This document shows positions 8,299 to 17,975 of a stretch of DNA of 64,000 nucleotides, piece by piece. Each line of letters opens with the position of its first letter. The stretch's first letter is position 1. A program made the position numbers and the translations under genes. The notes beneath the pieces are model-generated. The model did not search any database. It was not told the DNA's origin and was given only the letters and a program-made list of their open reading frames with translations. The DNA comes from Candidatus Rhodoferax bjergmarkensis. Lineage in GTDB: Bacteria > Pseudomonadota > Gammaproteobacteria > Burkholderiales > Burkholderiaceae_C. The stretch is from positions 137,045-201,044 of the forward strand of contig JADJFX010000036.1 in the NCBI GenBank assembly GCA_016708345.1. The letters run 5' to 3'.

Positions 8299-10011
8299 TT
8301 ACCAGTTATGTTTAAGACTGTTTTCATAGCTTTGCGTCTCCCCTTTGGGTTTCTCATTGGCGAGTTTGGGGAAGGGTGCTGAACCTTTTTTGTACCAAGC
8401 CTCTGCCGGCTGTTTTTTGTTCAGCTTCGGTCCGCACTTGGTCATGCTGCCACCCTTCTCAATCTGTCCCATGATGTCGTCTGCTTGGTTGGCCATGTTG
8501 TTCAACGCGGTCTGTACCGGAACTTCGCCACGAATGGCTGAGCCGATGTTGCTCCACCACAGCGGTGCCAGGTTGGGGTAGTCGGGCACGTTGGTGCCAG
8601 TGGGTGTCCACAGTTTGCGGGCCGGACTGCGGTAGAACTCGACCAGTCCGCCCAGTTTTGGCGCGGCATCGGTCATTGCCTTGGAGGCAATGTCGGATTC
8701 GCGAATGGGCGTCAGTCCGACCAAGGTTTTCTTCAGCGAGGTTGCTTTGGCCACTGCAAACTGCGCATACAGCCAAGCTGCCTTCATGTTTTCGGGCGGT
8801 GTGCCCTTGACCAGCGTCCAGGAGCCAGCATCCTGGTAACCCAGCTTCATGCCCGATTGCCAATAGGCCCCGTGCGGTGACGGTGCCATGCGCCATTTGG
8901 GCGTGCCGTCGGCATTGGTGACTGGCAGGTTGGGCTTGTTCATGGAGGCGGTAAAGGCCGTGTACCAGAACACTTGCTGCGCGATATTGCCCTTGGACGG
9001 AATGGAGCCCGCCGTGCCGAAATCCATTTGCTTGGCCTCAGGCGGGGCATATTTGTTCAGCCAGTCGATGAACTTGGTCACTGCATAGTTCGCTGCGGGG
9101 CCATTCATGTCACCCCCGCGCTCCACGGAGGCCCCCACCGGCGAGCAGCCTTCTACGCGAATGCCCCATTCATCCACCGGCTTGCCGTTGGGCAGGCCCT
9201 TGTCGCCGCTCCCTGCCATGGAAAACCAGGCATCAGAGAAACGCCAGCCCAGCGAAGGGTCTTTGCGGCCATAGTCCATGTGGCCATAAACTTTTTTTCC
9301 GTCCAGTTCTTTGACGTGGACCGTGAAAAATTCGGCAATGTCCTCATAGGCTGACCAGTTCACCGGCACATCGAGTTTGTATTTGTAGATCTCCATGAAT
9401 TTCTTTTGCAGATCGGGCCGGTCAAACCAGTCTTTGCGGTACCAGTACAGATTGGCGAATTGCTGGTCCGGCAGTTGGTACAGCTTGCCGTCCGGCGCGG
9501 TGGTAAAGCTCTTGCCAATAAAGTCATTCACATCGAGTGTCGGCAGCGTGACCGCTTTGCCTTCGCCCTTCATGAAGTCGGTCAGGTTCATGACCTTGCC
9601 TTGCCGGTAATGCCAGCCAATCAGGTCGCTGTCGTTGATGTAGGCATCGTACAAATGGGTTCCGGTGCGGACCTGGGTTTCAATTTTTTTGACAACGTCA
9701 TCCTCGCCGGTCAGCTCGTGAACCAGTTCAATGCCGGTCAACTCGCTGAATAATTTGGCCATCACCTCGGATTCGTACGTGTGGGTGTCGATGGTTTCGG
9801 ACACCACCATGATTTTTTTGCCCTTGTAGGGCTTGGCGGCTTCGCGGAACCATTCAAACTCTTTTCGCTGAGCCTCCGGGCTCAGGGTGGACGGGCTGAA
9901 CTCCTTCATCAGCCGGTCGATGACATCCGGCGATCCTTGGGCGTACCCCAATTGCGAACACGCCATCAAACTCAGGCTCAGCAAACTTAGACGCCATTTC
10001 GTAAATTTCAT
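8299..10011 (-). CDS. Large extracellular solute-binding protein, family 1-like (570 aa)
   Basis: This is an unusually large ABC-type binding protein of 570 residues with a signal peptide (KWRLSLLSLSLMACSQLGYAQG). Mature-region features include GKKIMVVSETIDTHTYESEV, YDAYINDSDLIGWHYRQGKV, LPDQQFANLYWYRKDWF and AWLYAQFAVAKATSLKKT, as in large sugar or polyol binding proteins. Length and layout recall the glycerol-binding GlpV-type proteins, but I cannot assign the ligand. It is the first gene of a three-gene unit with a family 3 binding protein and a sensor kinase-like protein, and there are no transporter genes beside it. Confidence 0.8.
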   Translation of the reverse strand: MKFTKWRLSLLSLSLMACSQLGYAQGSPDVIDRLMKEFSPSTLSPEAQRKEFEWFREAAKPYKGKKIMVVSETIDTHTYESEVMAKLFSELTGIELVHELTGEDDVVKKIETQVRTGTHLYDAYINDSDLIGWHYRQGKVMNLTDFMKGEGKAVTLPTLDVNDFIGKSFTTAPDGKLYQLPDQQFANLYWYRKDWFDRPDLQKKFMEIYKYKLDVPVNWSAYEDIAEFFTVHVKELDGKKVYGHMDYGRKDPSLGWRFSDAWFSMAGSGDKGLPNGKPVDEWGIRVEGCSPVGASVERGGDMNGPAANYAVTKFIDWLNKYAPPEAKQMDFGTAGSIPSKGNIAQQVFWYTAFTASMNKPNLPVTNADGTPKWRMAPSPHGAYWQSGMKLGYQDAGSWTLVKGTPPENMKAAWLYAQFAVAKATSLKKTLVGLTPIRESDIASKAMTDAAPKLGGLVEFYRSPARKLWTPTGTNVPDYPNLAPLWWSNIGSAIRGEVPVQTALNNMANQADDIMGQIEKGGSMTKCGPKLNKKQPAEAWYKKGSAPFPKLANEKPKGETQSYENSLKHNW

Positions 10012-10247
10012 AGTGACCTTTTCTGGGTTGGTATCAGAGATGAGTAATTTCAGTCAAGACCAAGTTCGGCACCTTGGGGGAGCCATTATTGGAGTCGACG
10101 AAATTCAATTGACATCGGTGAAAACCCTTGACGCGGGTCAGTGAAGGCTTTTAATTGATGGTCATCAAAATCTGGTTAATCTTTCAATACAAACGCAACG
10201 CTTGTTCGGCATTTTTCGGTGCCAAAAGATGCGTAGGGGTAAAAGAA

Positions 10248-10994
10248 CTAAACCAGCAGCGCCGACAGTGCGGCCAGGGCGGCTGTTTCAGCGCGCAAAA
10301 CGCGCGGGCCCAGGGTGACCGGCATGTACCCACAGCCCAGAACAGCTGCTTCTTCATCAGGGCTTAAACCACCTTCCGGGCCTGAAACAAAGGTGACGGC
10401 TTGCATGGACTGCAGCGCGGCACTGGCAGCCTCACGCAGGTGCTGGCTGCCCGGGCGCAGCGATAACAAGAACGCGCCGCCGACCGCAGGGGTAGATTGG
10501 GTTTTTTTCCATGCCGAAAAACCCATGATGTCATGCACCAGCGGCACCCGGTTGCCGCCGCATTGCTCACAGGCGGCCACAGCCACGCTTTGCCAGTGCT
10601 GGACTTTCTTTTGTGCGCGCTCACCGCTCAGGCGCAGCACACTGCGCTCCGTCATCAACGGCTGAATGCTGGCAACGCCAAGCTCCGTGGCTTTTTCCAC
10701 CAGCCAGTCCATGCGCTCGTTGGCCGGCATGCCCACGGCCAGATGCACGGGCAAGGCAGCTTCACGCTCCACCGCGTGGTGCGCGCCAACCTGAACCTGC
10801 ACATCGCTGCGCCCCATGTGTGTGACCGTGGCATCAAACTCACCACCGATTCCCGCGCAGTCGGGACCACCGTTGAACAGCGTGATGGCATCACCGGGTT
10901 GCAGGCGCAGCACCTGAACGTGGCGCGCTGCGCCAGCGGGCAGCTCCATCAGTTCACCAGTGGCCAAAGGGGTGGGGCAGTAAAAGCGTGGCAT
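10248..10994 (-). CDS. rsmE: 16S rRNA (uracil-1498-N3)-methyltransferase RsmE
   Basis: This protein methylates U1498 of 16S rRNA in the cytoplasm. The 248-residue length fits the family. It has an N-terminal PUA-like domain (MPRFYC, HVQVLRLQPGDAI) and a C-terminal SPOUT knot domain with the diagnostic SGPEGGLSPDE and LGPRVLRAETAALAAL motifs that build the SAM-binding trefoil. It follows amgK on the same strand, separated by a copy of the dispersed palindromic repeat. Confidence 0.95.
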   Translation of the reverse strand: MPRFYCPTPLATGELMELPAGAARHVQVLRLQPGDAITLFNGGPDCAGIGGEFDATVTHMGRSDVQVQVGAHHAVEREAALPVHLAVGMPANERMDWLVEKATELGVASIQPLMTERSVLRLSGERAQKKVQHWQSVAVAACEQCGGNRVPLVHDIMGFSAWKKTQSTPAVGGAFLLSLRPGSQHLREAASAALQSMQAVTFVSGPEGGLSPDEEAAVLGCGYMPVTLGPRVLRAETAALAALSALLV

Positions 10995-11002
10995 GCAAGG
11001 GT

Positions 11003-11062
11003 AATTTTGCTACAAAATAAATAGCTGCTTGCGCATATTCTACGTGCGCTACAGGCCTATTT
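11003..11062 (+). repeat. Dispersed palindromic repeat R1, copy A
   Basis: This copy fills almost all of the gap between the end of amgK (11066) and the start of rsmE (10994). It shows the R1 layout: GCTACAAAATAAATAGCTG, then CTTGCGCA, a spacer of about 8 bases, GTGCGC, and an AT-rich end (CCTATTTCG). Other copies are at 18469, 20812 (-), 28240, 32361 (-), 38463, 47341 (-), 50662, 60833 and 63357. Confidence 0.85.
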
Positions 11063-11065
11063 CGT

Positions 11066-12148
11066 CTAAATTCTGCCGAACGAATAGCCATCGGCAACTT
11101 CAATGCCCTCCACCCGTTCGACCAGGCGCAGCAGCGGCTTGAGCTCGCGGTAGCGCTCGCAGGTGGCGCGGATGTAGGCAATGAAGCGGGGCGTGTCCGC
11201 CAGGTACTGTGGTTTGCCGTCGCGCAGCGTGAGCCGGGCAAAAATACCGGCTACTTTGAGGTGGCGCTGCAGGCCCATCCATTCGACACCCCGGTAGAAC
11301 TCGCCAAAGTCGTCGCCCACCGGCAGCCCTGCCTTGCGGGCTTTTTCCCAGTAGCGGATGGTGATGTCCAGGCAAAAGTCTTCTTCCCAGCTCAAGAAAG
11401 CATCACGCATCAGGCTGGCAATGTCGTAGGTAATGGGGCCGTACACCGCGTCCTGAAAGTCCAGCACGCCTAGGCGGGTTGGGCTTTCGTGTTCCGACAC
11501 CATCAGGTTGCGGGGCATGAAATCGCGGTGTACATAGACGCTGGGCCAAGCCAGATTGCTCTCAATGATCAGCTTGAAGGCGTCATCCAGTGTGCGGCGC
11601 ACGTCGCCTTCCACTACTACCCCACGGTGGCGCGCCAGATACCACTCTGGAAACAATTCAAGTTCACGGCGCAGCAACGCGTTGTCATAGGGCGGCAGCA
11701 CGCCAGCTTTGGAGGCCAGTTGCCAGGCAATCAGGGCTTCAACCGCCTGCAAATACAAGCCCTGGTTGGCGGCAGGATCGTCACGGTTGATGACCTGCAT
11801 CATCGTCTGAGTCCCCAGGTCGGTGAGCAGCATGAAGCCTTTGGCTTCGTCCCATGCCAGCACCTGCGGCACCTGCAGATGGGCTTGCGCCATGAGCTGC
11901 GCCACTTTGACGAAAGCCCGGCAGTCTTCCTTGTCGGGCGGTGCATCCATGATGATGCGGCTGCCCTGGGTGGTGTCCACCCGGAAGTAGCGCCGAAAGC
12001 TGGCATCGGCCGAGGCGCTGCGCACCGTGTGGACCAGCAGGCCGTGGGTGGGTGCCAGCTGGGTCAGCCAGGCATTGAAATCAGCGCCGCGCTGGTGCTC
12101 GGACCAAAGTGGGGCGACAAACGGTGTAGGGGTAGGGGCTTGGCTCAT
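11066..12148 (-). CDS. amgK: Sugar kinase of cell-wall recycling (AmgK-like), APH fold
   Basis: This is a 360-residue aminoglycoside phosphotransferase-fold kinase. VYVHRDFMPRNLMV is the catalytic loop with the proton-accepting Asp, and LGVLDFQDAVYGP is the Mg-binding DFxD-like segment. In Pseudomonas, AmgK phosphorylates MurNAc/GlcNAc at the anomeric position and lies beside lptD with murU. Here the gene diverges from lptD across 77 bp, which supports the name. No murU-like nucleotidyltransferase follows; a repeat copy and rsmE lie there instead. The call rests on fold, motifs and position, not on a search. Confidence 0.8.
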   Translation of the reverse strand: MSQAPTPTPFVAPLWSEHQRGADFNAWLTQLAPTHGLLVHTVRSASADASFRRYFRVDTTQGSRIIMDAPPDKEDCRAFVKVAQLMAQAHLQVPQVLAWDEAKGFMLLTDLGTQTMMQVINRDDPAANQGLYLQAVEALIAWQLASKAGVLPPYDNALLRRELELFPEWYLARHRGVVVEGDVRRTLDDAFKLIIESNLAWPSVYVHRDFMPRNLMVSEHESPTRLGVLDFQDAVYGPITYDIASLMRDAFLSWEEDFCLDITIRYWEKARKAGLPVGDDFGEFYRGVEWMGLQRHLKVAGIFARLTLRDGKPQYLADTPRFIAYIRATCERYRELKPLLRLVERVEGIEVADGYSFGRI

Positions 12149-12225
12149 GGATAATCCATTCTACAAACTCGAATGTTGCGCTTTCATTTTCAACCTGCTT
12201 TTACGACCGATACACCCCCCGCCCG

Positions 12226-14655
12226 ATGCGCTTTTTGATGCATGACCCTCAACGCAGGGCGCCCCCCACCTGTTTGTTGCGCAGCCAGATTGCCGTGCTG
12301 GTCTGGGCCATGATGCACGGCACTGCGGTGATGGCGCAGGTGGCCCAAGTGATGCAACCCATGCAGGCTCAAGCGGCCGAACCCGATGACGCACCGATTG
12401 CGCTCAAAAGCAGCCCGATGCTGCAGGAGCTGCTGGGCCCTGCTGCGCGCAGCACCATGCCTACCTTCATGTCGGGCGAGCGCGCAAGCGGGCGGCCAGA
12501 CCTGGAAACCGTGGTCGAAGGCAACGCCGTTTTACGCCGTGGCGACATGGTGATCAAGGCCGATCGCCTGAGCTACGACCACCCCGATGACTTGGCCAAA
12601 GCCAGCGGGCAAGTGCACATCAACCGTGCAGGCAACACCTACGAAGGGCCGTTGCTGGAGCTTAAAGTCGATGCGTTTGAGGGCTTTTTCAACCAGCCTA
12701 GCTACCACTTTCTCAAGAACGACGCCCATGGTGAAGCTGACAAGGTGGAGTTCATCGACGACCAGCGGGCCATCATTCGCAACGCAAGCCTGAGCACCTG
12801 CCGGCGTGTGCCAGGACCAAACTGGATGCCGGACTGGATTTTGCGCGCCACCACGATTCGCCTGGACAACGAAGAAGAAGTAGGCAGTGCCGAAGGGGCT
12901 TTGCTCACATTCAAAGGTGTTCCACTGCTGCCCATTCCCATCCTCAGCTTTCCCCTGAGCGACAAGCGCAAGTCAGGCTTTATGCCTCCAACCATGGGGC
13001 TCGACAGCGTCAATGGTGCCGAGTTGGCCCTGCCCTATTACTGGAACATTGCACCCAACCGCGATGCCACCTTCACGCCCACGGCCATGACCAAGCGGGG
13101 CGTCAACCTGGGGACTGAATTCAGGTACCTTGAGTCCGGCTATGCCGGTACTGTGAATTTGGACCTGATGCCCAAAGATCAGCTGCGCGATGCCAACCGC
13201 TGGGGCTTGGCCTACGGGCACCGCGCCATGCTCAACAGCCCCGACATCAAGTCGGTCGCAGACGCAGGTCTGGCCCTGAACCTGAGCCTGAACCGGGTCA
13301 GCGATGACGACTATTGGCGCGATTTTCCGCGCAGCTCGACCACACTGACGCAGCGGCTGCTGGCCAACGATGCCACCTTGAACTGGTCAAAAGGGCATTT
13401 CACCAACAGCGTTCGCACCTTGAAATGGCAAACCCTGCAGGATGTGACAGCCCCCATCGTGCCGCCGTATGACCGTTTGCCCCAACTCGCCACACGTTAT
13501 GCGCGCAGCAACGTGGGTGGTTTTGATTATTCGGTGGATGCGGACTACACCCAGTTCCAGTCCAGCCAGTTGCTCACAACGCAGCCCAATGGCCAGCGAA
13601 CCTTCTCGGTGCTGCAGATGAGCCGCCCCGTGCTGGCACCGGCCGGATTCATCGCGCCCAAGCTGCAACTGCACGCCAGCCACTACCAGTTTGAATCCCC
13701 CCTGCGCGACGGCTCCACAGCGGCCAGTCGCGTGGTGCCTACCGTCAGCCTGGACTCCGGGCTGGTGTTTGAGCGCGATGCGGAGTTTTTTGGCCGCAAG
13801 TTTCAGCAAACTCTGGAGCCGCGCGCTTTTTACGTGAACACGCCGTTCCGGGATCAAAGCTTGTTGCCCAATTACGACTCGGGGGCCAATGACTTCAACT
13901 TTGCAACCATCTACACCGACAACGCTTTTGTCGGCAACGACCGCATCTCCGACAGCAACCTGCTCACGCTGGGGGTGACAACACGGCTGATTGACCCGGC
14001 CAGCGGGTCGGAGTCTGCCCGTTTTGGGGTGGCGCAGCGTTTGCGCTTTACCGACCAAAACGTAACCCTGCCGGGCGGCGCGCCGGTGGCCGACCGCCTG
14101 AGCGATGTTCTGCTGGGCGCTTCGGTGAACTGGAACCCCCACTGGGCTTTTGATTCAACTGTTCAGTTCAACCCCAAAACCGAACAATCGGTGCGCTCCA
14201 CCATTGGTGCGCGCTACAACCCGGGCCACTACCGGGCGGTGACCGCCGCCTACCGCTTCCAGCGCGACTTCAGTGAACAGCTTGATGTGGGCTGGCAATG
14301 GCCTTTGAACGACCTTTGGGGCGACCGTGGCCAGAATTTGGGTGCGGGCCAGGGCCAGGGCGAGGGCCGCTGGTACAGCGTGGGCCGCCTTAACTACAGC
14401 ATGAACGAGGGCCGCCTGGTCGATGCCATCACCGGCCTTGAGTACGATGCCGGTTGCTGGCTGGGCCGGGTGGTGCTGGAGCAGCACCAGACCAGTGTGC
14501 TGGCGGCCACCCAGCGCATCATGTTCCAGCTGGAGTTTGTTGGCTTCTCGCGTTTGGGCTCCAGCCCCTTGAAGACCTTGAAAGACAATATTCCCAGTTA
14601 CCAGTACCTGCGCGAGCAAACCAGCACGCCCAGCCGCTTCAGCCATTACGATTGA
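12226..14655 (+). CDS. lptD: LPS-assembly outer membrane protein LptD
   Basis: This protein inserts lipopolysaccharide into the outer leaflet of the outer membrane together with LptE. The 809 residues comprise a signal sequence (about 1-38), a periplasmic OstA-like domain (LETVVEGNAVLRRGD, IKADRLSYDHPDD, KASGQVHINRAG) and a large beta barrel with many aromatic strand ends. Cysteines are present after the OstA domain (LSTCRRV) and near the C-terminus (YDAGCWLG), consistent with an LptD-type disulfide. It starts the lptD-surA-rsmA unit; surA begins 8 bp after its stop. Confidence 0.95.
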   Translation: MRFLMHDPQRRAPPTCLLRSQIAVLVWAMMHGTAVMAQVAQVMQPMQAQAAEPDDAPIALKSSPMLQELLGPAARSTMPTFMSGERASGRPDLETVVEGNAVLRRGDMVIKADRLSYDHPDDLAKASGQVHINRAGNTYEGPLLELKVDAFEGFFNQPSYHFLKNDAHGEADKVEFIDDQRAIIRNASLSTCRRVPGPNWMPDWILRATTIRLDNEEEVGSAEGALLTFKGVPLLPIPILSFPLSDKRKSGFMPPTMGLDSVNGAELALPYYWNIAPNRDATFTPTAMTKRGVNLGTEFRYLESGYAGTVNLDLMPKDQLRDANRWGLAYGHRAMLNSPDIKSVADAGLALNLSLNRVSDDDYWRDFPRSSTTLTQRLLANDATLNWSKGHFTNSVRTLKWQTLQDVTAPIVPPYDRLPQLATRYARSNVGGFDYSVDADYTQFQSSQLLTTQPNGQRTFSVLQMSRPVLAPAGFIAPKLQLHASHYQFESPLRDGSTAASRVVPTVSLDSGLVFERDAEFFGRKFQQTLEPRAFYVNTPFRDQSLLPNYDSGANDFNFATIYTDNAFVGNDRISDSNLLTLGVTTRLIDPASGSESARFGVAQRLRFTDQNVTLPGGAPVADRLSDVLLGASVNWNPHWAFDSTVQFNPKTEQSVRSTIGARYNPGHYRAVTAAYRFQRDFSEQLDVGWQWPLNDLWGDRGQNLGAGQGQGEGRWYSVGRLNYSMNEGRLVDAITGLEYDAGCWLGRVVLEQHQTSVLAATQRIMFQLEFVGFSRLGSSPLKTLKDNIPSYQYLREQTSTPSRFSHYD

Positions 14656-14662
14656 TTCTCAC

Positions 14663-16015
14663 ATGACCCATCGCCTTCTCACTCTGACCCTGGCCGCCGT
14701 CGCCATGCTTGCGGCCCTGACTGCGCAGGCGCAGGGCCTGCAACTGTCTGCCAGTCAACGCCTGAGCGTCCTGCCAAACCAGCTGCGCCAGGCCGACTTT
14801 ATCGTGGCGGTGGTCAATTCAGAGCCCATCACCAACAACGAGGTACGCTTTGAACTGCGCCGTGTGGTGCAGCAGCTGGCGCAGCAGCAAAGACCCCAGC
14901 CGGAAATTAACCTGCTGGCCCGCCAGGTGCTGGAGCGGCTCATCAACGACAGGGCACAGCTGCAATTTGCCAGGGAGACCGGTATTCGCATCGACGACAC
15001 TGCAGTCGACCAGGCAGAAGAAAACATTGCACGACAAAACCAGATCAACGTGACCGAATTGCGCAAGCGCTTGAGCGACGAGGGAGGGGATCTCACCCTG
15101 TTCCGTAACCAGCTGCGTGATCAACTCACACTCAATCGGCTTCGGGAGCGCGAAGTAGAGGCGCGTGCCAGGGTGACTGAGCTCGACATCGACCGATACC
15201 TGCTTGAACAGCAGCAAAACACCAACCCTGAAAGCCATGAAATCAATTTGAGTCAGATTTTGCTGGCGCTACCCGATGCAGCCACACCAGAGCAAATATC
15301 AGAAGTACAGGCCAAGGCGCAGCGTGCGTTGGAGCGGGCACGTGCTGGTGAAGACTTTGCGGCGCTGGTGCGTGAACTCTCGCAGGCAACAGGTACCAGC
15401 GTGGACGGCCACATTGGACTGCGCCCGGCAGACCGTTACCCGCCCCTGTTTTTTGAAGCCACGCAAAACCTGAACGTCGGCGACGTCTCCGCGCTGGTGC
15501 GCTCGGGGGCCGGTTTTCATATTCTCAAAGTGATCGAGAAGAAAAAAACAGGCCTGCCAGCAACAACGATGCAGCAAAGCAAAGCGCGCCATATTTTGCT
15601 GCGCGTGAATGAGCAGCTCAGTGAATCGCAAGCGCTGGCCAAACTGGGCGAATTCAAGAAGCGCCTGGATGCGGGCCAGGCTGATTTCGCCCAACTCGCG
15701 CGTGACAACTCGCAAGACGGCAGCGCTGCCAATGGCGGCGACCTGGGTTGGGCCAACCAGGGCATGTATGTACCCGAGTTTGAAGAAGTGATGAACCAGC
15801 TCAAGCCGGGTCAGCTCAGCGAACCCTTTGTGTCGCGCTTTGGCGTGCATTTGGTTCAGCTGACCGAGCGCCGCACGGCCCAGCTCACGCTGCGTGAGCA
15901 ACGTGATGCCGTGCGCGCCATGCTGCGTGACAAAAAGCTCGACGAGGTCTATCTGAACTGGACGCAGGAAGTGCGTGGCCGCGCCTACGTAGAGCTGCGT
16001 GATGCGCCTTTATAG
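14663..16015 (+). CDS. surA: Periplasmic chaperone and peptidyl-prolyl isomerase SurA
   Basis: This chaperone escorts outer membrane proteins, LptD included, across the periplasm. It has 450 residues with a signal peptide (LLTLTLAAVAMLAALTAQAQG), an N-terminal chaperone domain (VVNSEPITNNEV, LLARQVLERLINDRAQL) and two parvulin domains. The second is canonical, with ARHILLRVNEQLS, FAQLARDNSQDGSAANGG and GDLGWANQGMYVPEFE. The 8 bp spacing to lptD indicates coexpression. Confidence 0.95.
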   Translation: MTHRLLTLTLAAVAMLAALTAQAQGLQLSASQRLSVLPNQLRQADFIVAVVNSEPITNNEVRFELRRVVQQLAQQQRPQPEINLLARQVLERLINDRAQLQFARETGIRIDDTAVDQAEENIARQNQINVTELRKRLSDEGGDLTLFRNQLRDQLTLNRLREREVEARARVTELDIDRYLLEQQQNTNPESHEINLSQILLALPDAATPEQISEVQAKAQRALERARAGEDFAALVRELSQATGTSVDGHIGLRPADRYPPLFFEATQNLNVGDVSALVRSGAGFHILKVIEKKKTGLPATTMQQSKARHILLRVNEQLSESQALAKLGEFKKRLDAGQADFAQLARDNSQDGSAANGGDLGWANQGMYVPEFEEVMNQLKPGQLSEPFVSRFGVHLVQLTERRTAQLTLREQRDAVRAMLRDKKLDEVYLNWTQEVRGRAYVELRDAPL

Positions 16016-16030
16016 AAGCTTCGTGCCCGC

Positions 16031-16807
16031 ATGAAACACATCCCCCGCAAACGTTTCGGGCAGCATTTTCTGTCTGATCGCGGCATCGTCGATGCCATTG
16101 TGGACGCGATTGCGCCACAGCCCGGACAAGCCATGGTGGAGATCGGGCCCGGCCTGGCGGCATTGACGCAGCCGTTGGTCGAGCGACTGGGGCACCTGAC
16201 AGTGATCGAACTCGATCGCGATCTGGCCGTGCGCCTGCGCTTGCACCCCCAGCTCACGGTGGTTGAATCGGATGTGCTCAAAGTGGACTTTGCCCAGCTG
16301 GCCCAGCCCCTCCAAGGTACAGGCAAGCTCAGGGTGGTGGGTAACCTGCCGTACAACATTTCCACCCCCATTCTGTTTCATCTGCTCGATTTTGTGGACG
16401 TCATTGAAGACCAGCATTTCATGCTGCAAAAAGAGGTGATTGACCGCATGGTGGCGCGCCCCGCCACGTCCGACTACGGTCGTTTGAGCGTCATGCTGCA
16501 GTGGCGCTATGCCATGGAAAACGTTCTGTTTGTACCCCCGCAAAGTTTTGATCCACCGCCGCGGGTGGACAGCGCCGTGGTGCGCATGGTGCCGCACGCG
16601 CCCAGCGCCCAGGTCAATGTCAAGCTGCTCAGCGAAATTGTGCAGGTGGCTTTCAGCCAGCGCCGGAAAATCCTGCGCAACACCTTGGGCAAATGGCTGC
16701 AAGACAAAGCTTTCACGGGCGAGTTTGACGTGCAGCGCCGGGCCGAAGAGGTACCGGTGGCCGAGTACCTGGCCTTGGCTGCACAGCTCCAGCGCGAATC
16801 GCCCTAA
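16031..16807 (+). CDS. rsmA: 16S rRNA dimethyladenosine transferase RsmA (KsgA)
   Basis: This enzyme dimethylates A1518 and A1519 of 16S rRNA late in 30S assembly. It has 258 residues. RKRFGQHFLSD is the family's N-terminal signature, VEIGPGLAALT is the SAM-binding loop, VIELDRDLA is the acidic loop, and VVGNLPYNISTP is the catalytic NLPY motif. PPPRVDSAVVRM marks the C-terminal domain. It starts 15 bp after surA, the usual order in proteobacteria. Confidence 0.95.
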   Translation: MKHIPRKRFGQHFLSDRGIVDAIVDAIAPQPGQAMVEIGPGLAALTQPLVERLGHLTVIELDRDLAVRLRLHPQLTVVESDVLKVDFAQLAQPLQGTGKLRVVGNLPYNISTPILFHLLDFVDVIEDQHFMLQKEVIDRMVARPATSDYGRLSVMLQWRYAMENVLFVPPQSFDPPPRVDSAVVRMVPHAPSAQVNVKLLSEIVQVAFSQRRKILRNTLGKWLQDKAFTGEFDVQRRAEEVPVAEYLALAAQLQRESP

Positions 16808-16886
16808 TCTGCCAGCCGGGTGCCCGGTCTGAACGGCATGCCCTGCGGGTATCATGCCGACTCAATCATTCACGCAGGAGTTGCAC

Positions 16887-17933
16887 ATGGGACTGATGAG
16901 TTTTATCAAGAAACAGTTCATTGACATCATTCAGTGGACCGAGGACGCGGACGGCACACTGGCCTGGCGCTTTCCCATGGACGAAATGGAGATTCAAAAC
17001 GGTGCTTCGCTCACCGTGCGTGAATCGCAAATAGCACTGTTTGTCAATGAGGGAAAAGTGGCCGACGTGTTTGGCCCCGGCACCCACAAACTCACCACGC
17101 AAACCCTGCCGGTGCTGACCTACCTCAAGAACTGGGACAAGCTGTTTGAGTCCCCCTTCAAAAGCGATGTGTACTTTTTCAGCACGCGCCAGCAGGTCGA
17201 TCAAAAGTGGGGCACCCCCCAGCCCATCACCATTCGTGACAAAGACTTTGGGGCCGTGCGCCTGCGTGCGTTTGGCAACTACAGCTTTCGCGTGGCCGAC
17301 CCCAAACTGTTCCACACCGAAATTTCCGGCACGCGCGAGAACTACGCGGTGGGCGACCTCGATGGCCAGCTGCGCGGCCTGGTGCTGCAAAACATCAGCA
17401 ACGCAATTGCCAGCAGCGGCATTCCCTTTTTGGACCTGGCCTCGAACCAGCTGACCTTTGCGCAGGCCTTGACAACACAACTGGCACCCGAGTTTGCCAA
17501 GATTGGACTCAAGTTAGAAGGCATGACGGTGCAAAACGTCTCGCTGCCCGAAGAATTGCAAAAAATTCTGGACCAGAAAATCGGCATGGGCATGGTGGGC
17601 AACGACATGAACAAGTTCATGCAGTACCAGACCGCCCAGTCGATTCCGAAATTTGCCGAAGGAGCCGGTGGCGGCGGCGGTGGTGTTGCCGGGGATGCGA
17701 TGGGGCTGGGCGCTGGCGTGGCCCTAGGCCAGGTGCTGGCACAAAACCTGGCGGCGGGTTTGCAAAGCGGCGCGGCGGCGGCTCAAGCCCCTGCTGCTGC
17801 GGCTGCAGTTGGCGTGAAGGCAGAGGATGTGATGGCGACGCTGGAAAAGCTGGGCGATTTGAAGTCCAAGGGGATTTTGACGCAGGAAGAGTTTGATTCG
17901 AAGAAGGCTGAACTGCTGAAGAAGCTGATTTAG
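16887..17933 (+). CDS. SPFH-domain protein with C-terminal SHOCT domain
   Basis: This 348-residue protein begins MGLMSFIKKQFIDIIQW and starts with AGGAG 6 bases upstream. The first 220 residues form an SPFH/band-7-like domain (SLTVRESQIALFVNEGK, VFGPGTHKLTTQTLPVL, FGAVRLRAFGNYSFRV). A Gly/Ala-rich linker follows (260-310), and then a SHOCT helix pair (LEKLGDLKSKGILTQEEFD, KKAELLKKLI), which often mediates oligomerisation or membrane targeting. In this family such proteins occur beside DUF4178, DUF350 and membrane spermidine synthase genes, exactly as found here from 18795 to 22141. That context suggests a membrane-stress or membrane-microdomain role; the molecular function is unknown. Confidence 0.82.
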   Translation: MGLMSFIKKQFIDIIQWTEDADGTLAWRFPMDEMEIQNGASLTVRESQIALFVNEGKVADVFGPGTHKLTTQTLPVLTYLKNWDKLFESPFKSDVYFFSTRQQVDQKWGTPQPITIRDKDFGAVRLRAFGNYSFRVADPKLFHTEISGTRENYAVGDLDGQLRGLVLQNISNAIASSGIPFLDLASNQLTFAQALTTQLAPEFAKIGLKLEGMTVQNVSLPEELQKILDQKIGMGMVGNDMNKFMQYQTAQSIPKFAEGAGGGGGGVAGDAMGLGAGVALGQVLAQNLAAGLQSGAAAAQAPAAAAAVGVKAEDVMATLEKLGDLKSKGILTQEEFDSKKAELLKKLI

Positions 17934-17975
17934 TTCTTTATTCTTTTTGGTTTGGCATTAAGTGGCTTCTTCCCC

